Source: Phycisphaerae bacterium | Lineage (GTDB): Bacteria; Planctomycetota; Phycisphaerae; UBA1845 | Direction: 5' to 3' | Assembly (NCBI GenBank): GCA_029260015.1 | Contig: JAJDEB010000023.1 | Location: 667,457 to 731,456 of the forward strand | DNA length: 64,000 nt | Shown here: positions 1 to 8,975 of the stretch, in pieces | Position numbering within the stretch: position 1 is the first letter of the stretch | Layout: the number at the start of each line of letters is the position of its first letter | Notes under the pieces: generated by a model | The model's database searches: none | What the model saw: only the letters and a program-made list of their open reading frames with translations | Told to the model about the DNA's origin: nothing | Made by a program: the position numbers and the translations under genes

Positions 1-563
1 AACGTGCGCATCATATCCGGACTGGGCAGTGAATGCGTGACCATCACACGGTTGGCCGTGCGGACCGCGAGCGGATACGACGCGATAAAATCCAGCAATG
101 CGTCCGCGACGATGATGTACGATTCGCCATACGTTTCGCGCATCCCAGCCAGAAAACTATACGTCACCACCCTGCCCCCTTTGGTGATGTCCTGCTCGAT
201 CAACTGGGCAAGTTCGTGGTTGCTTTGAATGAAGTGAACCTGCTCTGGATAATCGGTCTTCCATTTTGCCGCGTCGAGCAGAACCTCATGCGACATGTCG
301 TGGGCGTCCATTCCCTGCGGTTCTTCGTGAATAATTTCATGCAGAACGACATGGCGGGCGGGCGCGTGTTCGAGGTCGCAGTATTTAATGATGCGCTCAA
401 GATTGCGACGGTGGCCATGCAGGTCACCAGTAACGACGAGTTGCCCGTAGTTTGGAAGAACGATCGTCGCCCCGTGCAGACATTCTTCAGCACGATTAAG
501 CCGCGCAGCGTCGCGATAGGTTTCGGCGTCTTGCTGAATTCTCTGTGCTAAGTCGGTGGTCAT
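1..563 (-). CDS. Calcineurin-like metallophosphoesterase, 3' end cut off by the window edge
   Basis: Reading the minus strand from the ATG at 563 gives 187 codons without a stop before the edge, so the gene is partial at its C-terminus. Residues 46-50 read GDLHG, the first metal-binding motif of calcineurin-like phosphoesterases, and residues 114-117 read SNHE where the family usually has GNHE. A later VMVTHS segment fits the next metal-binding His. The family hydrolyses phosphoesters with two metal ions, often as protein Ser/Thr phosphatases. It lies 131 bp downstream of a Ser/Thr kinase on the same strand, so a kinase-phosphatase pair is plausible (inference). The Gly-to-Ser change in the second motif is odd. 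Family assignment is fairly sure; the substrate is unknown. Confidence 0.72.
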   Translation of the reverse strand, partial: MTTDLAQRIQQDAETYRDAARLNRAEECLHGATIVLPNYGQLVVTGDLHGHRRNLERIIKYCDLEHAPARHVVLHEIIHEEPQGMDAHDMSHEVLLDAAKWKTDYPEQVHFIQSNHELAQLIEQDITKGGRVVTYSFLAGMRETYGESYIIVADALLDFIASYPLAVRTANRVMVTHSLPSPDMMRT

Positions 564-694
564 TCGCCTCACTTCATTCCCGGTTACTTTGATATCCTAA
601 TCGTTCGTGATGTTCCAACCACTCGATTGCCTGTGTCGTTCTTATGGGTCAAGTAAAGTTCGGATTTGTGCCAGATTATGGCCCAAATGGCAAT

Positions 695-1630
695 TCATTC
701 CAGCAGGTCTACATTCTCAGAGTTGCCAGCGGGGTTCGCTCGCTTGGTCGCCTTCAACTCATCCAGCTTCTTGCGCCATAGGTTCTGCACCGTTTTGAGT
801 CGGGCATCCACCTGAATCATATCCGCTGGCCGATCGTTCGGATTGGATTTGCAGCAAGCCATAATCAGTTGGCTCAGCGCCAACGGGAACTTGTTGTTAA
901 TCTCACGCGGCGATTGCGGTGCATCGGCGCGGCTGATGTCTGTCCCCGATGTGCCCGCAATCTCAGTTGGATAATTGATACCGGTCAATACCCAGTACAT
1001 CGTCGCCCCGAGGTTATAGACATCGGTGCGCTGATCAAGATTGATGCGGCGGACTTGCTCGGGTGCAATGAAATCGGGTGTGCCCTGAATGCGTTTCTTA
1101 CGATGGCCAATCGGACAAGCCTGCCCGAAATCAATCACCTTCACAACGCCGTTCTTGCCGAGCAGAATATTATTCGGTTTGATGTCGGCATGGACATGCC
1201 CGCTTTGATGAACGGCATGAAGGCCCGCAGCGACTTTGCGAAAGATCACGAAAAAATGATCCAGACGGGCCGGACGATGCTTCTCAACCGTCAGCCCTTC
1301 GATGTACTCCATCACCATCAAAACCTCGACGGTTCGCAGAAGCTTCTTTTTGCGATGGATCGAAATGCACCGACGAATGTGGGCGTGTTCGAGCGGATGG
1401 CAAACTTCAAATTCGGTTTCGACCTGCTCGATAAAACGCTGATCATCCGGCTCGCGGCGAACCACCCGCTTAAGGGCGTAATGCTTCCCCGTGGCTTGGT
1501 GTACCACGCGATGAATGACCGATCGCGCACCTTGCCCGAGGACCTCAATCGAACCGTATCCGGGTAGCAGATCTGCCAACCCCCATCCTTTCCCGAGTGA
1601 CGACTCTTCCTCGATGAGCGTGCTCAACAC
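695..1630 (-). CDS. Ser/Thr protein kinase, single kinase domain, cytosolic
   Basis: This 311-residue protein is almost entirely one Hanks-type kinase domain. Visible motifs are a glycine loop at 31-36 (GQG core), the ATP-binding Lys in YALK at 51-54, the catalytic loop HADIKPNN at 147-154 with Asp149, DFG at 167-169 and APE at 189-191. The catalytic loop has HAD in place of the usual HRD, so this is not an RD kinase and may not need activation-loop phosphorylation. There is no membrane segment or sensor domain, unlike the long PknB-type kinases common in planctomycetes. It is followed by a phosphoesterase on the same strand. Kinase fold and activity are likely; targets are unknown. Confidence 0.88.
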   Translation of the reverse strand: MLSTLIEEESSLGKGWGLADLLPGYGSIEVLGQGARSVIHRVVHQATGKHYALKRVVRREPDDQRFIEQVETEFEVCHPLEHAHIRRCISIHRKKKLLRTVEVLMVMEYIEGLTVEKHRPARLDHFFVIFRKVAAGLHAVHQSGHVHADIKPNNILLGKNGVVKVIDFGQACPIGHRKKRIQGTPDFIAPEQVRRINLDQRTDVYNLGATMYWVLTGINYPTEIAGTSGTDISRADAPQSPREINNKFPLALSQLIMACCKSNPNDRPADMIQVDARLKTVQNLWRKKLDELKATKRANPAGNSENVDLLE

Positions 1631-1682
1631 CCCTGAGCAAGATTAAAAACATCCGCCCCGATCAACAACTCAAGCGGTGCCT

Positions 1683-1710
1683 ATCATAGTAATATTGAAT
1701 TCGTCGTCCA
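1683..1710 (-). promoter_or_regulatory. Possible sigma-70-type promoter for the kinase gene
   Basis: On the minus strand a TGGACG hexamer (1710-1705) is followed after 16 bases by TATGAT (1688-1683), 53 bases before the kinase start codon. Four of six and five of six positions match the bacterial housekeeping consensus. This is a motif match only. Confidence 0.35.
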
Positions 1711-1739
1711 TTTGAACGATCTGGCAGTATCCGCCGGAT

Positions 1740-2723
1740 TCAGAGCCTCAGACGCTCCAACCGCTCAGACAATCCGCCCCGACCGATCACGATAAGCTGA
1801 TCGTCAACATGAATGACTTCCTGCGGGCCAGGTCCGAAAACTTGATTTCCGTTGGCCCGCTTGATCGCCACCACCACGACGTCCGCCCGCTCGCGAATAC
1901 TGGAATCCTTCAACGCTTTGCCCGCGATCGGTGAATTCGAATCAACCAGGTATTGTGCGATTTCAATATCGACGCCCCGGGCGGCCATGTCTGCAAAATC
2001 GACGACGTGCGGACGGCGCAAGAGTCCGACGGCTTTGTTGGCGCCGATCGTCTGCGGACTAATGACGGAATCAGCACCGGCGCGTTTGAGTTTGGCTTCG
2101 GTCGATTTTTGCTCTGCCCGTGCGATGATCTTGATGGTCGGGCACAGTCCGCGGGCAGTCAGCGTCACATAAACATTGTCGGCGTCACTCGTCAAACAAC
2201 TCACCAGCGCGCTCGCATTGCGGATTCCGGCTTCTTCCAGATCATAGTCGTCCGTCGCGTCACCTTGAACGTGGAGCACGCCGCGATCGTCAAGTTCATC
2301 GCCTTTACCGCGATCGATAACGACACAGTCGACGTTTTCGCGAACGAGATCCAAGGCGATGTTGGAACCCATCCGCCCATACCCACAGATGATCGTGTGG
2401 CCGCGCAGTTTGGCGATCGTATCTTTCATGCGTAGTCGCTCCCGGTGTGATCGAAGCTCGCCACCCACAATGAGTGAAACGAGATTCGCAATCGAAATTG
2501 CGACGGTGCTATATCCAACGATGATAATCGCAATGGTCAGAATGCGCCCTGAATCGTCAAGGGGGAATGCCTCTTTATAGCCGACCGTCGATAGCGTGAT
2601 GACTGTCATATAGAGCGCATCAAGAAACGGCTGATTTTCTAAGACCATGTACCCAGCCGTTCCGGTCATTAGAACCAGCAGCAGAACCGAAATTGAAATG
2701 TACAATCTTCTGCGCGGACTCAT
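1740..2723 (-). CDS. Two-TM potassium channel with cytosolic RCK (TrkA-N/TrkA-C) domain
   Basis: From the ATG at 2723 the protein is 327 residues. It has TM1 (about 8-27), a pore loop with the filter TVGYKE (46-51), TM2 (61-87), a Rossmann-type RCK domain with GYGRMG (114-119), and a TrkA-C-like end ending in VIGRGG. This is the MthK-type layout of a ligand-gated K+ channel in the cytoplasmic membrane. An upstream in-frame start would add 39 residues but would run over 120 bp of the neighbouring gene; the ATG at 2723 makes a four-base ATGA overlap with that gene's stop instead, which suggests translational coupling. The filter is unusual: canonical channels have TVGYGD or TVGYGE, here the second Gly is Lys, so selectivity cannot be assumed. 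Confidence 0.88.
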   Translation of the reverse strand: MSPRRRLYISISVLLLVLMTGTAGYMVLENQPFLDALYMTVITLSTVGYKEAFPLDDSGRILTIAIIIVGYSTVAISIANLVSLIVGGELRSHRERLRMKDTIAKLRGHTIICGYGRMGSNIALDLVRENVDCVVIDRGKGDELDDRGVLHVQGDATDDYDLEEAGIRNASALVSCLTSDADNVYVTLTARGLCPTIKIIARAEQKSTEAKLKRAGADSVISPQTIGANKAVGLLRRPHVVDFADMAARGVDIEIAQYLVDSNSPIAGKALKDSSIRERADVVVVAIKRANGNQVFGPGPQEVIHVDDQLIVIGRGGLSERLERLRL

Positions 2724-3838
2724 CGCTCGGATTCCCGCTGAACGCCATTCGTCGAAAAGTCGATCGAAGCGTGTTCCAGAATGGCAATCATCAAGACTAC
2801 AAAACAGCATTGCACAAACAACAGGATCGCAAACGACCAATCAACCCGCGGTACAATAATAGCCGAAACACCTGTCGCACCAGTGGCAAGATAGATCGTG
2901 CAAACCGCTGCCCGCACACCCATACCACGACGAACGAGTCTGTGCGAAAAATGTCGTTGATCACCACGAAACGGACTCTCGCCAGCCCGAAGTCGATGGA
3001 TGATCACGCTGATCACGTCGTACAAAGGAACCGCCAACACGATCAGCGGAACGAGCACTCCGACTGGCTCCAAGCCTTGCTCGGGATCGTAGAACGTGGT
3101 CAAAATGGTAAGTATCGCAAGCAGATATCCCACGACCATGCTGCCCGCATCGCCCATGAAAATCGATGCCGGGGCAAAGTTGAACATCAAGAATCCAAGA
3201 AGCGTACCGACGAGAACCCAGGCCATTATGGGCACGAATATCTGCCCGGTTTGGGTGGCTGAGCAGGCGAAAATGCTGGCTGCAATCGCGGCAACACCAG
3301 CGCTCAACCCATCCATGTTGTCGAGAAAATTGAACGCGTTGATGATGAACACGATCCAGAACACCGTGATCAACATCGATGCCGCCTCACCCAATGCCTC
3401 CACCGCACGGATGCGGCAGAACCAAACGATCAACAGCGCAACGCTCGTTTGAACAAACAGCTTGATCCACGGCCCGAGCGCCTTCCGGTCGTCGATCAAA
3501 CCGAGAACGTGCAGGACCAACGCCCCCCCAGCGATGGAAAGCAGCGTGCCTAACTTGCTGCCCATGCCCTCAAGATGTGGGTGTATGAACTCAGGTAGCC
3601 ACACCGGCGGTTCGGTCGGATGAACCCATCGGGCAATCAGTGCGCCGACAATCAGCGGCAACGTCGCGCAAAGAAAGATTGCGATCCCTCCACCAAGTGC
3701 AATGGGTGATTCATGCTGTTTGTGTCCACCGGGTCGATCGACAAACCCAATGCGTATCGCCCACTTCTTGACGATCCAGGTAACCAGGACCGACATGACG
3801 AAGGAACCCACAACCGCGATGGTGACCAGCTTTTCCAT
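2720..3838 (-). CDS. Undecaprenyl-phosphate N-acetylglucosaminyl 1-phosphate transferase family (WecA/TagO-like)
   Basis: This 372-residue polytopic membrane protein is of the MraY/WecA superfamily, which moves a sugar-1-phosphate from a UDP-sugar to undecaprenyl phosphate at the inner face of the membrane. Diagnostic segments are DRPGGHKQHESPIALGGG near residue 35, the Asp pair in GLIDDRK, NFLDNMDGLS, FMGDAGS, and the cytosolic loop FRGDQRHFSHRL with the conserved His residues. The FRGDQRHFSHRL type loop favours WecA/TagO over MraY, so the product would start an O-antigen, teichoic-acid-like or other surface glycan rather than peptidoglycan. The sugar donor cannot be read from sequence. It overlaps the potassium channel gene by four bases. 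Confidence 0.9.
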   Translation of the reverse strand: MEKLVTIAVVGSFVMSVLVTWIVKKWAIRIGFVDRPGGHKQHESPIALGGGIAIFLCATLPLIVGALIARWVHPTEPPVWLPEFIHPHLEGMGSKLGTLLSIAGGALVLHVLGLIDDRKALGPWIKLFVQTSVALLIVWFCRIRAVEALGEAASMLITVFWIVFIINAFNFLDNMDGLSAGVAAIAASIFACSATQTGQIFVPIMAWVLVGTLLGFLMFNFAPASIFMGDAGSMVVGYLLAILTILTTFYDPEQGLEPVGVLVPLIVLAVPLYDVISVIIHRLRAGESPFRGDQRHFSHRLVRRGMGVRAAVCTIYLATGATGVSAIIVPRVDWSFAILLFVQCCFVVLMIAILEHASIDFSTNGVQRESER

Positions 3839-3917
3839 GGGCCAAAGTGTAGGCCTAGAAGGTAAGCGTGCAAATGTTAATCGGCGCAGCGCGCATTGAC
3901 CGAAGGGTTGGTAAACC

Positions 3918-4220
3918 TTAAGCGCGACGAATTCGTTGGGGTTTTGCCCCCGCTATTCGCACAAGATCACCGCGCACTTCCAAATCGAGTTTTACTGTAA
4001 CGGTATACCAAGTGACCGAACCGAGAGTCTTGCGTTCTTGAGGGGTCAGTGATTTCTCTACGAGCTTGGGCAATTCCTGAAAAGCGATACCGGTCTTGGT
4101 CCGGGGAACTATTTTAAGAATGACTCGCCGAAGGCAGTCGTATTTCCATTGAGCTATGCGCGTGCCCTTCTTTCCGGGCGTTGGCGTTTTGCACAAGGTG
4201 GTTGGCTCTTTGTTAGGCAT
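3918..4220 (-). CDS. Small conserved protein, DUF6958-like
   Basis: Starting at the ATG at 4220 (an upstream in-frame start would add 10 residues), this gives a basic protein of about 100 residues. It has an N-terminal PGKKGTRIAQWKYD segment, a middle LPKLVEKSL helix and a C-terminal WYTVTVKLDLEVRGDLVRI segment ending in KPQRIR. This pattern resembles a small family I remember as DUF6958, often found in bacteria and of unknown function; the KLDLEVRG block looks like a winged-helix recognition region. No membrane segment is present. It is isolated between the sugar-phosphate transferase and a divergent lipoprotein gene. The ORF is probably real; the family name is from memory. Confidence 0.6.
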   Translation of the reverse strand: MPNKEPTTLCKTPTPGKKGTRIAQWKYDCLRRVILKIVPRTKTGIAFQELPKLVEKSLTPQERKTLGSVTWYTVTVKLDLEVRGDLVRIAGAKPQRIRRA

Positions 4221-4331
4221 GCTGGCAATTCTATTCGGCAAATCGCACATTTGGCAAATGCGGTGCCGGACATTTGAGTCAGTCTATAATCCGAATCGAC
4301 AGATAAGCCAATCCACAGCCGGAGAAACGCC

Positions 4332-4880
4332 ATGAGCCCAATGAAACTGTTCACGATGACCTGCGTAGCCACGTTAGGTCTCTGCGGCGTGATGCTAACC
4401 GGCTGCGGGATTCTGGACACACTGCTGCCTTGTGGGGGACAATGCGCCGCAGATGAATTCTGCAAACGCGCGGACGGCGACTGCGACTCGAACGAAGGTG
4501 TTTGCACACCGATCGCAGCCGTTTGCCCCGAAGTGTTCGCACCGGTCTGCGGCTGCGATGGAGAAACATACGGCAACGATTGCGAAGCCAGTGCGGCTGG
4601 CGTCAGCGTCGCCTCCGACGGTCCATGCCCCGACCCCGGTGCTGGCGAAGGTGAATTCTGTGGCGGCATTGCCGGCGTCGTTTGCCAGGAAGGACTCTAT
4701 TGCCAGTTTGATGTGGGTATCTGTGGGCAAGGCGACCAGTCAGGTGAGTGTGCGGTGGTGGCTGAGGTTTGCCCTGCCGTCTTCGCTCCGGTCTGCGGTT
4801 GCGACGGTGAAACCTACACCAACGCCTGCGAAGCCGCAGCCGCCGGCATCAGCGTCGATACTCAGGGAGCGTGCAGCTAA
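4332..4880 (+). CDS. Lipoprotein with two Kazal-type domains
   Basis: The 182-residue product has a lipoprotein signal peptide with lipobox LTGC, so Cys25 would be lipidated. Two near-identical Kazal-like units follow, each with the core APVCGCDGETY: one near residues 65-98 and one at the C-terminus. A Cys-rich spacer (GEFCGG...) lies between them. Kazal domains bind and inhibit serine proteases; in planctomycetes such cassettes often occur on secreted proteins where inhibitor activity is unproven. GGAG at 4321-4324 sits 7 bases before the ATG and supports this start. It could protect the surface from proteases, but a structural role is equally possible. Confidence 0.82.
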   Translation: MSPMKLFTMTCVATLGLCGVMLTGCGILDTLLPCGGQCAADEFCKRADGDCDSNEGVCTPIAAVCPEVFAPVCGCDGETYGNDCEASAAGVSVASDGPCPDPGAGEGEFCGGIAGVVCQEGLYCQFDVGICGQGDQSGECAVVAEVCPAVFAPVCGCDGETYTNACEAAAAGISVDTQGACS

Positions 4881-5108
4881 CACAACCTTCGCCCGAAGAA
4901 ACTGCGCCTCAATAAGTACCGTGCCTTTAACGAGTACCGTCGCGCTTGAGTTTGCCCCCTTAAAGCCGCGAAACCTCGCCCTTCTTCAACAACCCCGACC
5001 GGTCAGTTAAACTACACACCACTAAGATCTGATAATCGGGGTAATCATCGATCAATACGATTGCGCGCAACACCTCAAACATCAAGGTGCGCGTGCAACT
5101 AACGGAGT

Positions 5109-5113
5109 GGAGG
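5109..5113 (+). promoter_or_regulatory. Ribosome binding site that fixes the AsmA-like start
   Basis: GGAGG lies 5 bases before the ATG at 5119. An in-frame GTG at 5107 would overlap this Shine-Dalgarno sequence, so the ATG is preferred. Confidence 0.7.
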
Positions 5114-5118
5114 AAACA

Positions 5119-8100
5119 ATGGCCACCGAAGGCTCTAATCCAAATGACGACGTCACCATTCGCAGCGACGCCGATCCGTCTCAAAACGAATCCAAACCAC
5201 CCAAGAAGAAACGTTGGCTCAAGCGCTTGGGTATCGCGTTCGTGCTTGGTCTGTTTTTCCTCGCAGGACTGGTGGTTGCATCACCGTTTCTGCTTTCAAC
5301 CAATCCCGCCAAAAATTACGCCAGCACATGGATTGGTAAGCAGGTCGGCGGCGACGTCAAACTCTCAAAGCTGAACCTGTCGTGGTTCGATGACTGCAAG
5401 GTCGAAGACTTTTCCATGTCCGATTCGCAAGGTCGCGAGTGGATCAACAGTGGTTCGGTCGTCATACCTGGAGGCGTCTGGGGACTCTTGAAACGCTTCG
5501 ATATCCCAGAAAGCGTCCGCATCGAATCGCCATCAGTCGTCGTGTACGTCGACAACGAATCACAGACAGACCAACTTTCCGACGAATCACTCGACCAAAA
5601 CGAAAGCACGCGGGAATCCGAATTCAAACTGCCGTCAATCAATGTCACCATCCGTGACGGCAGAGTGACGATCGTCGGCCCGCCATCATCACAATCGGAC
5701 GAAATTGACCCGGTGGACTATGTGATCGACCTGATCAACGCGGATATCACCCTGGCATCAGGGGGAAAACTCGCCGCGAAAGTCGATGCACGATCGCCCG
5801 ACGGAGCCACGCTTTTCGTCGACGCCGATGTGGACGATGCCCTCGTGCTCACGCGCGATCTGTCCGACCCCGCGCTCGCAAACCAGTCAGCCGGTTCGAT
5901 TAAGATCCATTCCGACAAACCGTTTAATCTGAAGCGTTTGACCGAAGCACTCCCCGCATCGTATCGCGCGTCGGGACAGGTGATGCTCAACATCGATGCC
6001 GACATTCGCGACGGAATACTCGCGTCGAAACTCAGCCTCGAAGTCGCCGACATATCAGCCGCCGGAATCGAAGGGGCTGACCGCCTACCGCAAGGACGCC
6101 TTGGGCTAACCGGTTCGGTCACCATCGATCGAGATGTCGCCACAGGTCGCATTGATCTGGAAGGCGATGCAGGAATCGCCAGTGCCGAATTCGATTGGCC
6201 ACACCGCGAAGCCCAATCGATGCCCGCAATCGGCGAGCACGTTGAAGCGATGCTCGCAGGCAAACTCATGGCTTGGCCGAAACTGGCGGCTAAACTTTCC
6301 GGCAACGTCGATCTTGCTGTTTTATCAAAGGCGTTCCCCGGACTGCTCCATCTCAAATCGGATGTGTTTCTGCAAGAGGGCCAACTCGACATTCATGAAT
6401 TGGCACTCGCAGGTGGTGATCAACCCGTTGCGAAGCTAGCAGCATCGCTCCACGACATAACCGCCAGCACCCCAAACGGACCCGTTCAATGGGACCCAGC
6501 CACCATCGAACTCGACGTTTCCGCCAATGAATCTGGCGACCTCGATGTGCGGCGGGCATTGGTCGATGCTGGCGTCGTTCGCGTCGAAGGCCGTGGCGAT
6601 TTCGAGGGACTCTCGGCATCAGTCGCCAGCGACCTCGATCGTCTGCACGAAAAAATCACCCCCGTCCTCGATCTGGGCATCGACGAAATTGCCGGGCGCT
6701 TGAACGCGCAGATCGAACTGAATCGTTCGTCCGACGAACGCGTTGCTCTCACCTGCGACATCACTGGCAACCAAATTCGCTACCGCAGCGGAAGTGACCA
6801 TTTCGACGCGCCGAAGGTCGATGCCCGAATGCGGTGGGATGCTTACCTGAAAGACCGCAAGCTCGTCCGAATCGATTCGAATGAGACCAACATTGACCTC
6901 GGTGGCGAGATTGTAGCCGCAGCGAAGGGCACGGTTGATCTGGCACAGTACGGTTTCAACGTCGATGTGACGTTCCCGCAAGTGCGGTTGGATCGGTTGA
7001 ATCGAATGCTCCAAGGGTTTGGGGTTGAATTGCAGGATTTTCAAAACGGAACCCTCTCAGGTGTCGCTCATCTTGAGCGGGCTAGCGAAAACGCACCGAT
7101 CCTGACGTCCGGCGACCTTTCCGCACGCGACGTGCAACTTGATGGCGAGTCGGCGACACAGCGTGCGGACCTCGGTTGGAATAACGTACGCTTGGACTTA
7201 CTCGCGTCGAATGTGATCATAGAATCGGCGTCGCTGGAAAGCGCGATTGCTGCTGTCGATGTTTCCAAGTGCGAAGTGGGATTCGGTGATGCGTTTAAGT
7301 TAGCCGGACGCATCAAGGTGCGGGCTGACCTGCAAAAATGCGCAAAGCTCATTCCCGCAGAGGACGGTCAGCAACCCTTCGGAAACACTGCCGGACACCT
7401 CGTATTCGATACCGACTGTCAAACGGACGGCGACCGGACCGCCCTGCGCGGAACGGCGACGATCGAAGACCTCGCAATGCAAGCTGACGACGGAACCGTT
7501 TATCGCGACAAGCTGCTGGCCGACTACGACATTAACATAGACTCAGCCGCAGACGCACTCACTTTCGACAAGCTAAAGCTCACCAGCACAGCCGCTTCGA
7601 TCGACCTTGACGGCAAGATCGCCTCATTCAGCGCCATACAGGACGCAGACATCAACGGCACCTTCGCGCTCGAATGGGAACGGGTCATGCAGGTCTGCTA
7701 TGAACTCTACCCTGCCACCCGCGAATTAATCTCAGTCACCGGACGAAACAACAGTCAGCTAAGCGTACGTGGTCCGCTCAACAAACCGAACCAATCACCT
7801 GCATTTCGCGACGCCACCATGTCAGCCAACATTGGCTGGCAAACCGCAGAAATCATGGGCATTCCGCTCGGTCAGCTTGAATTGAAACCCAGTGTCAAAG
7901 GTGGTCGGCTAAGCATTCCCGTAACCAAACTGGCGGCTGCCGGTGGAAACGTGCAGCTTGGCGGAGACGTCATATTCAGTTCGCAGGGCCCGCAGTTGCA
8001 ACTGCCCAGCAACCTGCAACTACTCTCCGGAATCGAAGTCACACCACTTCTCGGTAGGGAACTCTTGAGTCGATTCAACCCCGTTTTCGGCGACGCGACT

Positions 8101-8973
8101 GAGATGGCTGGCCGCCTCGACCTGACAGTACAGGAACTATCGCTGCCCTTGGGCGAGGCGATGTACACCGGTGGCAGCGGACTCGGGCGACTTGATCTGC
8201 ACCAATTCAAGATTACACCAAGCTCATTTCTGGTGACACTTCTTGAACTCGGCGGACTTGGTCAGCCCAACATGTATTCGGTGGATGTCAGCGGTACGGA
8301 CTTCGTCGTGCAAGATGGCCGCATCAGCTACCAAGACCTCACGTTGAATTTTGCCGAGCAGCGCTTCGATTTGAAGTTCCGCGGGTCGGTCGGATTTGAT
8401 GATTCGGTTGATCTGTTCGTATCCGTTCCCGTGCAGGAACATTTGCTGAGGCGGTTGAATGTGCAAGGCCCGGTCGGTGAATACACGACTCGGTTGGCAG
8501 GCACGCGCATCGAAATTCCGATCACCGGTTCGCGATCAAACCCCAAGCTCGACTTCTCGCAGGTCAAAGTCGATTCGCTCATCAAAGACGTTATCTCAGA
8601 TTCACTGCTGAATCCCGAAGCACTCCTCAGCGCTTTTGGCCAGGGGATAGTTGGCGATGATGGAGCGGGTGCAGCCCGGGGAAGCCAACCTCGCGCAAAG
8701 AGCGGTACAAATCCGCGAAGCAGCGACAATGACGGCCGAACTCGCCGCCGAGCCACCGGCAGGGAAAAAGAGAAAGAAGAGGAAAAAGGCGGCCTGCTTG
8801 GCGGAATTCTGAGGGAAGCAAAAGGCAAGGAAAAAGAAAAGCCTCAAAAAGAAGGTGGCAGAGTCAGGAAGAAGAATGACGATAAGGATGAAGAACAGGG
8901 CAGAGAGACAGAGTCGAAGGAAACAAAGGGTAAACGGCGACCTACCGGACGAAAGCGAAGCAGCGAACGTTGA
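5119..8973 (+). CDS. Very large AsmA-family envelope protein with charged C-terminal tail
   Basis: This is a protein of 1284 residues. An acidic N-terminal cytosolic part of about 35 residues with a KKKRWLKR stop is followed by one TM helix (LGIAFVLGLFFLAGLVVA), then over 1000 residues of beta-rich repeats of the AsmA/TamB/YhdP type, including blocks such as LDLHQFKITPSSF near residue 1025. These bridge-like proteins span the periplasm and are thought to move phospholipid to the outer membrane. The last 120 residues are quite different: a low-complexity Lys/Glu/Arg tail starting after LLNPEALLSAFG. Such a tail is unusual for the family and would sit outside the cytosol. The stop overlaps or abuts the YihY gene, and both join a C39-like lipoprotein gene, so this is probably an envelope operon. 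Confidence 0.85.
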   Translation: MATEGSNPNDDVTIRSDADPSQNESKPPKKKRWLKRLGIAFVLGLFFLAGLVVASPFLLSTNPAKNYASTWIGKQVGGDVKLSKLNLSWFDDCKVEDFSMSDSQGREWINSGSVVIPGGVWGLLKRFDIPESVRIESPSVVVYVDNESQTDQLSDESLDQNESTRESEFKLPSINVTIRDGRVTIVGPPSSQSDEIDPVDYVIDLINADITLASGGKLAAKVDARSPDGATLFVDADVDDALVLTRDLSDPALANQSAGSIKIHSDKPFNLKRLTEALPASYRASGQVMLNIDADIRDGILASKLSLEVADISAAGIEGADRLPQGRLGLTGSVTIDRDVATGRIDLEGDAGIASAEFDWPHREAQSMPAIGEHVEAMLAGKLMAWPKLAAKLSGNVDLAVLSKAFPGLLHLKSDVFLQEGQLDIHELALAGGDQPVAKLAASLHDITASTPNGPVQWDPATIELDVSANESGDLDVRRALVDAGVVRVEGRGDFEGLSASVASDLDRLHEKITPVLDLGIDEIAGRLNAQIELNRSSDERVALTCDITGNQIRYRSGSDHFDAPKVDARMRWDAYLKDRKLVRIDSNETNIDLGGEIVAAAKGTVDLAQYGFNVDVTFPQVRLDRLNRMLQGFGVELQDFQNGTLSGVAHLERASENAPILTSGDLSARDVQLDGESATQRADLGWNNVRLDLLASNVIIESASLESAIAAVDVSKCEVGFGDAFKLAGRIKVRADLQKCAKLIPAEDGQQPFGNTAGHLVFDTDCQTDGDRTALRGTATIEDLAMQADDGTVYRDKLLADYDINIDSAADALTFDKLKLTSTAASIDLDGKIASFSAIQDADINGTFALEWERVMQVCYELYPATRELISVTGRNNSQLSVRGPLNKPNQSPAFRDATMSANIGWQTAEIMGIPLGQLELKPSVKGGRLSIPVTKLAAAGGNVQLGGDVIFSSQGPQLQLPSNLQLLSGIEVTPLLGRELLSRFNPVFGDATEMAGRLDLTVQELSLPLGEAMYTGGSGLGRLDLHQFKITPSSFLVTLLELGGLGQPNMYSVDVSGTDFVVQDGRISYQDLTLNFAEQRFDLKFRGSVGFDDSVDLFVSVPVQEHLLRRLNVQGPVGEYTTRLAGTRIEIPITGSRSNPKLDFSQVKVDSLIKDVISDSLLNPEALLSAFGQGIVGDDGAGAARGSQPRAKSGTNPRSSDNDGRTRRRATGREKEKEEEKGGLLGGILREAKGKEKEKPQKEGGRVRKKNDDKDEEQGRETESKETKGKRRPTGRKRSSER

Positions 8974-8975
8974 AC

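Noticed and set aside
33..551. 172-residue plus-strand ORF
   Set aside because: It is the antisense of the metallophosphoesterase frame, which has clear metal motifs on the minus strand.
5895..5920. GGTTCGA-like string resembling a tRNA T-loop
   Set aside because: It lies inside the AsmA-like coding frame and no acceptor or anticodon stem can be formed around it.
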